Shown: piece by piece, positions 34,980 through 43,906 of the stretch
Layout: each line of letters begins with the position of its first letter
Position numbering within the stretch: the stretch's first letter is position 1
NCBI RefSeq assembly: GCF_003751445.1
Contig: NZ_RJUU01000001.1
Coordinates: 315,001 to 379,000, forward strand
Direction: 5' to 3'
Length of the DNA stretch: 64,000 bases
Source of the DNA: Streptomyces sp. 840.1
Lineage (GTDB): Bacteria; Actinomycetota; Actinomycetes; Streptomycetales; Streptomycetaceae
Translations under genes and position numbers: made by a program
Notes under the pieces: model-generated
What the model was told of the DNA's origin: nothing
What the model saw: the letters and a program-made list of their open reading frames with translations, nothing else
The model's database searches: none

Positions 34980-35630
34980 TCAGCCCAGGATCCCCCGGTC
35001 GTACGCGACGGCGACGGCGGCCGCCCGGTCCTTGGCGCCCAGCTTGGCGAAGACATGGCTGAGATGGGTCTTCACCGTGGCCTCGCTGATGAACAGCACG
35101 GCGGCGATCTCGCGGTTCGACGTGCCCCGCGCGACGAGTTCGAGCACTTCGCGCTCCCGCGCGGAGAGCGTCTCGCTGCCGGCCGCGACGGGCGTGCGCA
35201 CCCGTGAGATGAGCCGGGAGGCGATGGCGGGCGACAGGACGGTACGGCCGTCGGCGGCGGCGCGCACCGCGGTGAACAGCTCCTCGCGCGGGGCGTCCTT
35301 GAGGAGGTACCCGGTCGCGCCGGCCTCGATCGCGGGCAGGGTGTCGGAGTCGGTGTCGTACGTGGTGAGGACCAGGACCCTGGAGCGGGCGCAGCGCCGG
35401 GTCAGTTCGGTGATCGCGGCGACCCCGCCGCCGCCCGGCATCCGCAGGTCCATCAGGACGACGTCCGGGTCGAGCAGGACGGCCGTCTCCACGCCCTCGA
35501 CGCCGTCGGCCGCCTCACCGAGCACCTCGAACTCCGGCGCCGCCGCGAACATGCCGCGCAGCCCGTCGCGTACGACGGGGTGGTCGTCGACGACGATCAG
35601 GGTGATGACGCGCGCGGGTTCCTGGGCCAT
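34980..35630 (-). CDS. NarL/LuxR-family response regulator
   Basis: 216 residues. Receiver domain (residues 1-125) with the acidic pair DDH, phospho-acceptor Asp61 in VVLMDLRMPG, a Thr in VLTTYDT and Lys in LLKDAPREEL. The LuxR-type helix-turn-helix (150-212) reads LSAREREVLELVARGTSNREIAAVLFISEATVKTHLSHVF in parts. It is the last gene of a four-gene minus-strand set with its histidine kinase, an ABC-2 permease and an ABC ATPase, so it probably controls that exporter. It converges with glgX. Confidence 0.95.
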   Translation of the reverse strand: MAQEPARVITLIVVDDHPVVRDGLRGMFAAAPEFEVLGEAADGVEGVETAVLLDPDVVLMDLRMPGGGGVAAITELTRRCARSRVLVLTTYDTDSDTLPAIEAGATGYLLKDAPREELFTAVRAAADGRTVLSPAIASRLISRVRTPVAAGSETLSAREREVLELVARGTSNREIAAVLFISEATVKTHLSHVFAKLGAKDRAAAVAVAYDRGILG

Positions 35631-35665
35631 AGCCGCTTACCGTACTGTGCCGGCGCCCGGCCGGC

Positions 35666-36937
35666 TCAGTCGTGCCGGACGAGCGGGACCCGGGCGCAGA
35701 CCGCGGTGCCGAGACCCGGTCCGGTCTCCACCTCGACCGTGCCCGCGATGCGCTCGGCGCGCGCCCGCATGCCGCCGAGCCCGAATCCGCCGGCGCCCCG
35801 GTACGGCTCCAGCGCGCCCGGGTCGAAGCCGCAGCCGTCGTCCCGCACGTCGAGGGTGATCTCGTCGCCCATGTAGGACAGGGTGACGCCGGTCCGGGAG
35901 GCGGCGGCATGGCGGCCGGCGTTGGCGAGGGCCTCCTCCGCGATCCGCAGCAGGGTGGCGCCGACCTCGTCATGCAGCGGCTCGGCCGTGCCGGTGACGG
36001 TGAACTCGGCGCGGACGCCGGTCCGTTCGGACCAGTTGGTGACCGTCTTCTCCAGGGCGGCGGGGAGGTCGTCGTGCTCCAGCGCGGCCGGCACCAGATT
36101 GTGCACCGAGCGGCGCGCCTCGCCCAGGCTGTGCCGGGCGAGCGCGGTGGCCCGGACGAGGTGTTCCCCGGCCAGCTCCGGGTCGGTGGCCGCTGCCGAG
36201 GTCACCGCCTGGAGCTGGGCGATGATGCCGGTCAGCCCCTGGGCGATGGTGTCGTGGATCTCGGCGGCCAGCCGCCCGCGCTCGTCGGCCACTCCGGCCT
36301 CGCGTGCCTGGACCAGGAGCTGGGCGTGCAGCCCGGCGTTCTCCGCCATGGCCTGTTCGAGCCGGGCGTTGGCGGACTCCAGGGCGGCGATGGTGTCGGA
36401 CTGGGTACGGGACTGCTCCGCCTCCCGGTTGTTGATCTGCGCGAAGACCATGGTGAGGGTGGCGTGCAGGGCGAAGAGGATGACGAAGGCGATCCAGTTC
36501 ATGAGGCTGACGGGCGGCAGGCCGCTGCCGGACTGCGAGCCCGCCATGATGACGGCGGTGGCCAGCAGCCCGGCCCGCACGCCCCGCCGGGGCAGCAGCC
36601 GGCCGGCGTCGAAGTAGCCGGCGATGACGAAGATGGCGAAGAACGGGTTGCACCAGGTCAGCGCGAAGGCGAGGAGAGTGCGGGCGACGAAGTAGCACTG
36701 CGGCCTGCGGCCCGCCGGGGTCCGTACCCGTCCCCACCAGAGCTGGAGCACGAGCGCGGCGGGCACGAGGACCCAGGTGGCGTACACGTCGCGGCGGGAC
36801 ATGATCAGGCCGGCGGTCACGGCCGAGACCGCGGTGGCCAGGGCGAGCAGTCCGTACGGCCCGTAGCGGAAGAACCGCTCCCACCACTGCTCGGCCGTCT
36901 CCACCCGGATCACGGCCTCCGTCCCCCGCGCGCTCAT
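35666..36937 (-). CDS. Sensor histidine kinase (HisKA_3/NarX type)
   Basis: 423 residues. Five to six hydrophobic segments occupy residues about 28-165 with short loops, so the signal is probably sensed in or near the membrane. A coiled linker (NREAEQSRTQSDTIAALESANARLEQA in parts) leads to the HisKA_3 domain with phospho-acceptor His228 in ERGRLAAEIHDTIAQGL. The HATPase domain follows with DDGCGFDP and GGFGLGGMRARAERI. It is paired with the response regulator 35 bp downstream and follows the ABC-2 transporter genes, which suggests transport-linked sensing such as antibiotic or envelope stress. Confidence 0.95.
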   Translation of the reverse strand: MSARGTEAVIRVETAEQWWERFFRYGPYGLLALATAVSAVTAGLIMSRRDVYATWVLVPAALVLQLWWGRVRTPAGRRPQCYFVARTLLAFALTWCNPFFAIFVIAGYFDAGRLLPRRGVRAGLLATAVIMAGSQSGSGLPPVSLMNWIAFVILFALHATLTMVFAQINNREAEQSRTQSDTIAALESANARLEQAMAENAGLHAQLLVQAREAGVADERGRLAAEIHDTIAQGLTGIIAQLQAVTSAAATDPELAGEHLVRATALARHSLGEARRSVHNLVPAALEHDDLPAALEKTVTNWSERTGVRAEFTVTGTAEPLHDEVGATLLRIAEEALANAGRHAAASRTGVTLSYMGDEITLDVRDDGCGFDPGALEPYRGAGGFGLGGMRARAERIAGTVEVETGPGLGTAVCARVPLVRHD

Positions 36938-37003
36938 GGCCGCAGTCTCCCCGAACCCCCGGCCTGATCCAAACGAGAGGCCCCAAGTCTCCTCCGTCGC
37001 CGG

Positions 37004-37792
37004 CTACTCCCACCGGAACGTACGGATCGCCACCCCCGCAACCGCCACGGCCCACAGCACCATCACCCCGAGGTACGCCCAGCTGGGCCAGGCTCCGGAG
37101 GCGGCCCGGTCCAGCGCCTGGGAGGCCGCGCCGAACGGCGTGACCTGGACGATGTGGCGCAGGGTGTCCGGCATGGTCTGCACCGGCACCCAGACGCCCG
37201 CGGTGAACATCATCGGGAAGAAGACGACCGAGCCGATGGCGGCCGAGATCTTGGTGGTGCGGGAGACCGCGCAGACCAGCGCGCCCAGGGCCAGCACGCA
37301 GGCCACGGCCAGCAGCAGCGCGAGCAGGTAGCCGAAGGGCTGTCCGGGCAGCCGCACCCCGAACGCGATCCGGCCGACCACCATCACCAGCACGGCGGAG
37401 CCGAGTGCGGCGACGCCGTGCAGGACGATCTGCGCGCCGAGCAGGGCGGCGGGCCGCACCGGGGTGGTCGACATCCGGCGCAGGATGCCGCGCTCGCGGT
37501 AGCCGGTCAGTACGGGCGGCATGGCCTGGAGCCCTGCCATGATCATGGCGAGCAGCACCGCCACGGGGACGTACAGGTCGATGACGCGCCGGCCGCCGAG
37601 TCCGTCGTCGTGCTCCCGGAAGGACGGGACGAGTCCCAGGACCGTCATCAGTACGGTCGGGAAGACGAGGATCCAGAAGAGGCTGCCGGGTTCGCGCAGG
37701 AAGAGCCGGGTCTCGGACCTGAGCACCGCGAGCGGGGCGCCGGCGGGCGCGGTGCGGGGGCCGGGTGCGGGGGCGGTGTGCGAAGTGGCCAT
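37004..37792 (-). CDS. ABC-2 type transporter permease
   Basis: 262 residues with six predicted membrane helices, of the DrrB/ABC2_membrane class. Notable segments: LFLREPGSLFWILVFPTVLMTVLG, YRERGILRRMSTTPV (the conserved cytosolic loop), and FFPMMFTAGVWVPVQTMP. It is the membrane part of an exporter with the ATPase encoded one base upstream. The substrate is unknown, and drugs or lipids are typical for this class. Confidence 0.93.
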   Translation of the reverse strand: MATSHTAPAPGPRTAPAGAPLAVLRSETRLFLREPGSLFWILVFPTVLMTVLGLVPSFREHDDGLGGRRVIDLYVPVAVLLAMIMAGLQAMPPVLTGYRERGILRRMSTTPVRPAALLGAQIVLHGVAALGSAVLVMVVGRIAFGVRLPGQPFGYLLALLLAVACVLALGALVCAVSRTTKISAAIGSVVFFPMMFTAGVWVPVQTMPDTLRHIVQVTPFGAASQALDRAASGAWPSWAYLGVMVLWAVAVAGVAIRTFRWE

Positions 37793-37793
37793 C

Positions 37794-38744
37794 TCAGACT
37801 GCCCGTTCCGTGAGGTGGTGGCCCTCGGCCGGGGCGGAGTGCTCGGTGAGGTCGAGGAAGGCGTCGTCCAGGGTGGCTTCGGAGACGCGCAGTTGGTGTG
37901 CGGTGATGCGGAGCCGGGCCAGCAGCGAGATCACTGCGTTGACGGTCTCGTCGGTGCCGTTGATGACGAGGCGGCCGTTGCGGCTCTCGCACGAGGCCGC
38001 GCCGGGCAGCCGGTCCAGCTCCTCGTCGTCGAGGGGCCGCGAGGGCGTGAACGCGATGACGGTGGAGCTGCCGGCCCTGGCGATCAGTCCGGAGGGGGCG
38101 TCGAGGGCGGCGATCCGGCCCCTGTCGATCACGGCGATCCGGTCGCAGAGCCGCTGGGCCTCCTCCATGAAGTGGGTGACGAGCAGGACCGTGACGCCGC
38201 TGTCCCGTATCTCCTCGATCAGCTGCCAGGTGTCGCGCCTGGCGCGCGGGTCGAGGCCGGTGGTCAGCTCGTCCAGGACCACGATCCGGGGGCTTCCGAC
38301 GAGGGCGAGCGCGATGGACAGCCGCTGCTTCTGGCCGCCGGAGAGCTTGCCGAACCGGGTGGTGAGCCTGGTGTGCAGGCCGAGGCGTTCGGCCAGGGAC
38401 CGCCAGTCGGCGGGGTCCGGATAGAACGCGCTGTACAGCTCCAGCGCCTCGCCCACCGTGATCCTGGGCTGGAGTTCGCTCTCCTGGAGCTGGGCGCCGA
38501 GCAGCAGCGTCACCCGCTCGTGGTCGGCGACCGGGTCGAGCCCGGCGACCCGGACCGTGCCGGAGTCGGGGACCCGCAGTCCCTCGACGCATTCGACGGT
38601 GGTGGTCTTGCCCGCGCCGTTGGGGCCGAGGATCCCGAAGATCTCCCCCTCGTCGACGGTGAAGCTCACCCCGTCCACCGCGGGGCGTCCGGCGTAGGCC
38701 TTGCGCACCCCGTCCACTTCGATGATTGCCATGCCCCCGAGCAT
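37794..38744 (-). CDS. ABC transporter ATP-binding protein (DrrA-like)
   Basis: 316 residues. Walker A GPNGAGKTTTVE, signature LSGGQKQRLSIAL, Walker B IVVLDELTTGLDP and the His loop TVLLVTHFMEEA, followed by a C-terminal accessory region of about 90 residues as in DrrA-type drug exporters. Two starts are possible: ATG at 38744 and ATG at 38732; the second gives the usual MAIIEVDGVRKAY beginning. It is first in a set of permease, histidine kinase and response regulator. Confidence 0.95.
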   Translation of the reverse strand: MLGGMAIIEVDGVRKAYAGRPAVDGVSFTVDEGEIFGILGPNGAGKTTTVECVEGLRVPDSGTVRVAGLDPVADHERVTLLLGAQLQESELQPRITVGEALELYSAFYPDPADWRSLAERLGLHTRLTTRFGKLSGGQKQRLSIALALVGSPRIVVLDELTTGLDPRARRDTWQLIEEIRDSGVTVLLVTHFMEEAQRLCDRIAVIDRGRIAALDAPSGLIARAGSSTVIAFTPSRPLDDEELDRLPGAASCESRNGRLVINGTDETVNAVISLLARLRITAHQLRVSEATLDDAFLDLTEHSAPAEGHHLTERAV

Positions 38745-38947
38745 CCCGGCCCCGGCCCGCGCGCGGCATCCGCCATCGCGCTCGAACCGGCATCAGCCGA
38801 TCGGCCGATGCCGGGCTACGACCGTCGTACGCCGTCGGGCGCCCCTCCCCCGGCGCCGGGCCGCCGGACGCGGTGTGCTTTGCGTCAAGCTGCGGCCGGG
38901 GCCGAAATTGGGATGAGCGATGTCAGTGGTGAACCGTAGGCTCGCTC

Positions 38948-40849
38948 GTGATGCCCGAAGAACATGTAGAGCCCAAGGACCGGTCCGCCGCACGCTCCCT
39001 GATGCGGCTGTGGCCGTATGTGAGGCCGGTGCGGGCCCGGCTGTCGGCCGCGGTCCTGATCGCGGTCGTCGCCTCGTGCCTCGGGCTGGTGATCCCGCTC
39101 GTGCTGAAGTGGATGGTCGACGGTCCGGTCGCCGAGCGGGATCCGGGCGGTGTCTGGCTCGGGGCCCTGTACCTGCTGCTGCTCGGGATCGCGGAGGCGT
39201 TCCTGTTCGGTCTCCGGCGCTGGGTGGTGGCGCGTCCGCTGGCCGGTGTCGAGGCGGCCATGCGGGACGGCCTGTACCGGCATCTGCAACGCCTGCCGGT
39301 GGCCTTCCACGACCGCTGGCCGTCGGGCCAGTTGCTGTCGCGCGGGACCACGGACCTGATGCTGGTGCGGATGTTCCTGGCCTTCCCGCTGACCTATCTG
39401 GTGGTCAACTCCACCACGATCGTGGTCGGTTTCGTGATTCTGCTCGGCCAGGAGTGGACGCTGGGCCTGGTGCTGCTGATCCCCGTCGTGCCGCTGATGA
39501 TCCTGTGCTCGGTCTTCGAGGCGAAGTACTCACTGGTGGCGCGCAGGGCCCAGGACCAGGTCGGGGACCTGACGACGGTGGTCGAGGAGAGCGTGCTCGG
39601 CATCCGTATCGTGAAGGGATTCGGCCGGCACCGCAGCCAGGCCCTCGCGTTCCGCGCCCTCGCGCAGCGGCTGCGGGCCACCGAGCTGGAGAAGGCGCGG
39701 CTGCTCGCGGGGATCTGGGCCTTCATCACGACGATCCCCGAACTCGCCATCGGGGCGGCGCTGGTGCTCGGCACGATCGAGGTGGCGGACGGCGGCCTTT
39801 CCGCAGGCACGCTGGTCGCCTTCCTCTCCACGGCGCTGGCGCTGCGCTGGCCGGTCGAGTCGATCGGCTTCCTGCTGGCGATCAGCCAGGAGTCGGCGTC
39901 GGCCACCGAGCGGTTCTTCGAGGTGATGGACGTGGCCGAGGAGGAGGGGGCCGCGGCGCGCGGGGCGGCGGCCCCGGGCCCGTCCGGTGACGCCGCGCCG
40001 GACGTCCTGCCGGTTGCCTCCGGGGCGGGCGGCATGGTCTTCGAGGGTGTCCGGTTCCGCTACCCGGACGCGGCCGAGGACTCCGCTCCCGTACTGGACC
40101 GGATCGATCTGCGCATCCGCCCAGGCGAGACGATGGCCCTGGTCGGGGCGACGGGCTGCGGCAAGACCACGCTCACCGCGCTCGTGCCCCGGCTGCACGA
40201 CGCCACCTCGGGGCGGATCACGCTGGACGGCGAGGACATCACCGCGATGCCGCGCGAGCGGCTGCGGGAGCTGGTGTCCGTGGCGTTCGAGGAGCCGACG
40301 CTCTTCTCCGCGACTGTCGCGGAGAACGTCCTGATGGGCGCCGAGGGCGCCGGCCAGGACGAGTTGCGGCGGGCCCTGTCGGTGGCCCAGGCCGATTTCG
40401 TCCACGATCTGCCGCACGGCACGGCTACCCAGGTGGGCGAGCAGGGGCTGAGCCTCTCCGGCGGTCAGCGCCAGCGCCTCGCGCTGGCCCGCGCCGTCGT
40501 CGGCCGGCCGCGCTTCCTGGTCCTCGACGATCCGCTCTCCGCGCTGGACGTGCACACGGAGACACTGGTCGAGGCGGCGCTGCGCAGCGTGCTGCGGGAG
40601 ACCACGGCGGTGGTGGTCGCCCACCGGCCGTCCACCGTGATGCTCGCGGACCGGGTGGCGCTGCTGTCGGAGGGCCGGATCAGCGCCGTCGGCACCCACC
40701 AGGAACTGCTGCGCGGCAACCCCGAGTACGCCTGGCTGATGTCCGGCGCCGGCCTGCCGGACGGCGAGGACGCGTTTCCCCCGGGCCCCGGCCCCACCGA
40801 CGAGATCCTGGGCGCCTACGCCCCTGCCGAGGAGGGCAGCAGCCGATGA
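38948..40849 (+). CDS. ABC exporter half-transporter A (membrane plus ATPase), degenerate catalytic site
   Basis: 633 residues: six membrane helices (residues about 30-320) and an ATPase domain. Walker A is GATGCGKTTL and the signature LSLSGGQRQRLALARAV is perfect. Walker B reads FLVLDDPLSALD, so the catalytic glutamate is Asp. Such a swap marks the non-canonical half of heterodimeric exporters. The start is GTG at 38948 or ATG at 38951. Its stop overlaps the next gene by four bases (ATGA), so the two halves are cotranslated. It probably exports a lipid, peptide or drug. Confidence 0.95.
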   Translation: MMPEEHVEPKDRSAARSLMRLWPYVRPVRARLSAAVLIAVVASCLGLVIPLVLKWMVDGPVAERDPGGVWLGALYLLLLGIAEAFLFGLRRWVVARPLAGVEAAMRDGLYRHLQRLPVAFHDRWPSGQLLSRGTTDLMLVRMFLAFPLTYLVVNSTTIVVGFVILLGQEWTLGLVLLIPVVPLMILCSVFEAKYSLVARRAQDQVGDLTTVVEESVLGIRIVKGFGRHRSQALAFRALAQRLRATELEKARLLAGIWAFITTIPELAIGAALVLGTIEVADGGLSAGTLVAFLSTALALRWPVESIGFLLAISQESASATERFFEVMDVAEEEGAAARGAAAPGPSGDAAPDVLPVASGAGGMVFEGVRFRYPDAAEDSAPVLDRIDLRIRPGETMALVGATGCGKTTLTALVPRLHDATSGRITLDGEDITAMPRERLRELVSVAFEEPTLFSATVAENVLMGAEGAGQDELRRALSVAQADFVHDLPHGTATQVGEQGLSLSGGQRQRLALARAVVGRPRFLVLDDPLSALDVHTETLVEAALRSVLRETTAVVVAHRPSTVMLADRVALLSEGRISAVGTHQELLRGNPEYAWLMSGAGLPDGEDAFPPGPGPTDEILGAYAPAEEGSSR

Positions 40850-42729
40850 CCAGCACCACGACGGGGCGGCCCGAGAGCGGCGGGGACGGTACGGAGGACC
40901 GGCCGGACGCCGGGCCCCCGGGCACGGCCCCCGCTCCCAGGGACTCCTTCGACCGCGACGACCTGCCCACGCCCCGTGGCGCGACGCGCGAGCTGCTCCT
41001 GTCGCTGCTGCGCCCGCACCGCGGCCGGGTCGTGGTGGCCGCACTGTTCCTGCTGGTCCAGCAGATCTCGGTGCAGGCGGGTCCGTTGCTCGTCGCGTAC
41101 GCCATCGACAGCGGGGTGCCCGCGTTCCGGGACGAGGACTACGGTCCGCTGATCGCGGTGGGCCTCGGCTACGCCCTCTGCGCGGCCGGCGGCGGGGCCA
41201 TGCAGTACGCGTTCATCAGGGCCTCGGCCGGGGTCAACCAGGACGCCCTGCTCGATCTGCGCGGCCGGATCTTCCGCCATGCCCAGGCGCTGAGCGTGGA
41301 CTTCCACGAGCGGTACACCTCGGGCCGGCTGATCTCCCGCTCCACCACCGATGTGGAGTCGCTGCGCGAGCTGCTCAGCGAGGGGCTGCAGGAGCTGATC
41401 GGGGTCGTGCTCTCCTTCGTCTCCATCTCCCTGGTGCTGCTCTGGCTGGATCTCGCGACGGGCGCGGTCGCCGTGCTCTCGTTCGCCCCGCTGTATCTGC
41501 TCGTACGGCAGTACCAGCGCCGGGCCGGAGTCATCTTCGCCGCCCGGTCGACGGCGATCGCCGCGGTCATCGTGAAGTTCGCGGAGACGATGAACGGCAT
41601 CCGCCCCGTCCAGGCGTTCCGCCGGGAGCCGGTCAACGACGCGGTGTTCCGGGAGCTGAACCACGAGCACCGGCGCACCAACGGCGACGCGATGATCGAG
41701 AACGCGCGTTACGTCGTCGGGTCCCGGCTGATCGCCAACACCGCGGTAGCCGCGATCGTGCTGTGGGGTGCGTACCGCGTGGCCTCCGGCACCCTGGCCC
41801 TGGGCGTGCTGGCCGCGGTGGTGCTGTATCTGCGGCGGCTCTACGACCCGATCGACCGGCTCAGCATGTTCCTGAACTCCTACCAGTCGGCGGCGGCCTC
41901 ACTGACGAAGATCGCGGGCCTGCTGGCCCAGACCCCGACGGTCCCGGAGGCCCTGGAGCCCCGGGAGCTGCCGCCGCTCAAGGGCGAACTGCCGGGCCGC
42001 GAGGTGGTCTTCGACTCGGTGCGCTTCGCCTACCGCACGGGTGGTGAGGTGCTGCCCCGCTTCGATCTGACCGTTCCGGCCGGCCAGACCATCGCCGTGG
42101 TCGGTTCGACGGGCGCCGGCAAGTCGACGCTCGCCAAGTTGCTGGCCCGCTTCTACGACCCGACCGACGGCCGGGTGCTGCTGGACGGCACCGACCTGCG
42201 GGACCTCGCCGTGCCCGAGCTGCGGCGCGGGGTGGTGATGGTGACGCAGGAGGCGTTCCTGTTCTCGGGGACCGTCGCCGAGAACATCGCGATCGGCAGC
42301 CCGGACGCGACCCGCGCGGAGATCGAACGGGCCGCCAGGGCGATCGGCGCCCACGAGTTCATCAGCGGTCTGCCCGACGGCTACGACACCGACGTACGCA
42401 AGCGGGGCGGCCGGATCTCGGCGGGCCAGCGCCAGCTGGTCGCCTTCGCCCGCGCCCTGCTGGCGAACCCGGCGGTGCTGATCCTCGACGAGGCGACCAG
42501 CTCCCTGGACATCCCGGGCGAGCGGGCGGTGCAGCGGGCGATGGACACCGTGCTGCACGGCCGCACCGCGGTGGTGATCGCCCACCGGCTGTCCACCGTG
42601 GAGATCGCGGACCGGGTCCTGGTGATGGAGCACGGCCGCATCGTGGAGGACGGGGCACCCGCCGAACTCATCGGCGGCACGGGCCGGTTCGCGGGGCTGC
42701 ACCGCGTGTGGCGGGAGAGCCTGGTCTAG
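40846..42729 (+). CDS. ABC exporter half-transporter B (membrane plus ATPase), canonical catalytic site
   Basis: 627 residues. A hydrophilic N-terminus of about 50 residues, six helices, and an ATPase domain with Walker A GSTGAGKSTL, Walker B VLILDEATSSLD with the catalytic Glu, and a weak signature ISAGQRQL in place of LSGGQ. Paired with half A, this gives one good ATP site (B's Walker motifs with A's LSGGQ) and one degenerate site (A's LDD with B's ISAGQ), as in known heterodimers. The stop TAG at 42727-42729 lies in the duplicated target of IS copy 2. Confidence 0.95.
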   Translation: MTSTTTGRPESGGDGTEDRPDAGPPGTAPAPRDSFDRDDLPTPRGATRELLLSLLRPHRGRVVVAALFLLVQQISVQAGPLLVAYAIDSGVPAFRDEDYGPLIAVGLGYALCAAGGGAMQYAFIRASAGVNQDALLDLRGRIFRHAQALSVDFHERYTSGRLISRSTTDVESLRELLSEGLQELIGVVLSFVSISLVLLWLDLATGAVAVLSFAPLYLLVRQYQRRAGVIFAARSTAIAAVIVKFAETMNGIRPVQAFRREPVNDAVFRELNHEHRRTNGDAMIENARYVVGSRLIANTAVAAIVLWGAYRVASGTLALGVLAAVVLYLRRLYDPIDRLSMFLNSYQSAAASLTKIAGLLAQTPTVPEALEPRELPPLKGELPGREVVFDSVRFAYRTGGEVLPRFDLTVPAGQTIAVVGSTGAGKSTLAKLLARFYDPTDGRVLLDGTDLRDLAVPELRRGVVMVTQEAFLFSGTVAENIAIGSPDATRAEIERAARAIGAHEFISGLPDGYDTDVRKRGGRISAGQRQLVAFARALLANPAVLILDEATSSLDIPGERAVQRAMDTVLHGRTAVVIAHRLSTVEIADRVLVMEHGRIVEDGAPAELIGGTGRFAGLHRVWRESLV

Positions 42730-42730
42730 G
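42725..42730. repeat. Left target-site duplication of IS copy 2 (TCTAGG)
   Basis: TCTAGG directly precedes the IS end and recurs at 43782-43787 after the other end. It contains the TAG stop of the exporter gene. Confidence 0.9.
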
Positions 42731-43682
42731 TGTATTGACCCGCAGCGTTGTTGACACGGCTGATCGGGGGCTGGCCTCCGAGGGCGGTGTGGCAGCGGTG
42801 GTGGTTGTAGGTGTGGAGGAAGTCTGCCAGGGCGGCTGTTCGCTCGTCGTTGGAGGTGTAGGGCCGCAGGTAGGCCCACTCGTCGGCGAGGGTGCGGTTG
42901 AAGCGTTCGACTTTGCCGTTGGTCTGTGGTCGGTAGGGGCGGGTGAGTTTGCCGGTCGCGCCGATGTCGCCCAAGGCCTGTTTCCAGGCCAGCCCCTTGC
43001 GGTAGGCCCAGGCGTTGTCCGTCAGCACGCGTTCGATCCGGGTGATGCCCAGGTCGGCGAAGAACGCGGCGGCCCGGGTCAGGAAGGCTGCGCAGGTCGC
43101 GACCCTCTCGTCGCCATGGATTTCCGTGTAGGCGAGGCGGGAGTGGTCGTCGACCGCGGAGTGGAGGTAGTCGAAGCCCATGTTGCTGCGGGTGGCGCGG
43201 CCGGCCTGGCGGCCCAGGACCTTGTGGCCGCCGCCGTCGGGTATCCGGCCCAGTTTCTTGACGTCGACGTGGACGAGCTCACCGGGACGCTCGCGTTCGT
43301 AGCGGCGGATCACCGAGCCGGTTGGCCGGTCCATCCAGGCGAGGCGGTTCAGTCCGTGACGGGTCAGGATCCGGTGGACGGTTGAGGCGGGAAGGCCGAG
43401 GACCGGGCCGATCCGTGCGGGTCCGAGTTTGCGGGACCGGCGCAGGTCGCAGACGCGGGCCTCGATCGCGGCCGGAGTGCGGTGCGGTGTCGTCCCTGGC
43501 CTGCTGGAGCGGTCGGCCAGGCCCGCCTCGCCCTCGGCCCGCCACCGCCGCACCCACTTATGGGCGGTCGCCCTCGAGATGCCCATCTCGGCAGCGACAT
43601 GGGCGACGGGACGGCCGGACGTGACTCGTTCGACCAGCAGACGCCTCCCGAAGACCGTCAGCCGGGCATTACGGTGGGACAC
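42726..43682 (-). CDS. IS481-family transposase, copy 2
   Basis: 318 residues, identical to the transposase of copy 1, with the same GTG start (43682) after GGAGG and the same DDE residues ([22 protein letters not shown]). The terminal Thr codon ACC and the TAG stop are formed across the IS end and the CTAGG target, as in copy 1. It converges with, and overlaps by three to four bases, the stop of the exporter gene. Confidence 0.95.
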   Translation of the reverse strand: MSHRNARLTVFGRRLLVERVTSGRPVAHVAAEMGISRATAHKWVRRWRAEGEAGLADRSSRPGTTPHRTPAAIEARVCDLRRSRKLGPARIGPVLGLPASTVHRILTRHGLNRLAWMDRPTGSVIRRYERERPGELVHVDVKKLGRIPDGGGHKVLGRQAGRATRSNMGFDYLHSAVDDHSRLAYTEIHGDERVATCAAFLTRAAAFFADLGITRIERVLTDNAWAYRKGLAWKQALGDIGATGKLTRPYRPQTNGKVERFNRTLADEWAYLRPYTSNDERTAALADFLHTYNHHRCHTALGGQPPISRVNNAAGQYT

Positions 43683-43781
43683 GAAGACCTCCGTGTGGTG
43701 TGTTCCTAGACAGCTCCACCACACCGGAGGTCTTCGCCTTTGATCAAGACCCCCGTGTCAACAACGCTCGTGATCAATACA
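42731..43781 (-). mobile_element. IS481-family insertion sequence, copy 2 (1051 bp)
   Basis: Same length and, by inspection, same sequence as the copy at 11606-12656, in the same orientation. Ends TGTATTGA...TCAATACA, flanked by TCTAGG at 42725-42730 and 43782-43787. The different duplications (GCTAGG at copy 1, TCTAGG here) show two independent insertions rather than one duplicated segment. Confidence 0.95.
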
Positions 43782-43783
43782 TC

Positions 43784-43835
43784 TAGGGCGTGTTTTGAAG
43801 GTCCCGTCTGCCCGGCGGCGTCTGGCACTCACGTA
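43784..43835. repeat. Solo end related to MITE-like element 1
   Basis: TAGGGCGTGTTTTGAAGGTC then CCGTCTGCCCGGCGGCG follows the right target repeat of IS copy 2. It lines up with the reverse complement of the right arm of element 1 (TAGGGCCTGTCTTC... CCGTCTGCCGGGCGGCG). No matching opposite arm is found before the MFS gene, so it is a truncated or diverged relative. Extent approximate. Confidence 0.6.
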
Positions 43836-43852
43836 TGCGGGCGATGCGCCGT

Positions 43853-43880
43853 GCGTGCGCCCGGCCGTCTTGGCGCACGC
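43853..43880 (-). terminator. Hairpin past the MFS transporter gene
   Basis: 9-bp stem GCGTGCGCC (43853-43861) with its complement at 43872-43880 and a 10-base loop, 27 bases past the MFS stop on the minus strand. A plausible terminator; it may be part of the mobile-element remnant. Confidence 0.55.
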
Positions 43881-43906
43881 CCGCTTTTCCGAGGGGCTGC
43901 CGCGTG

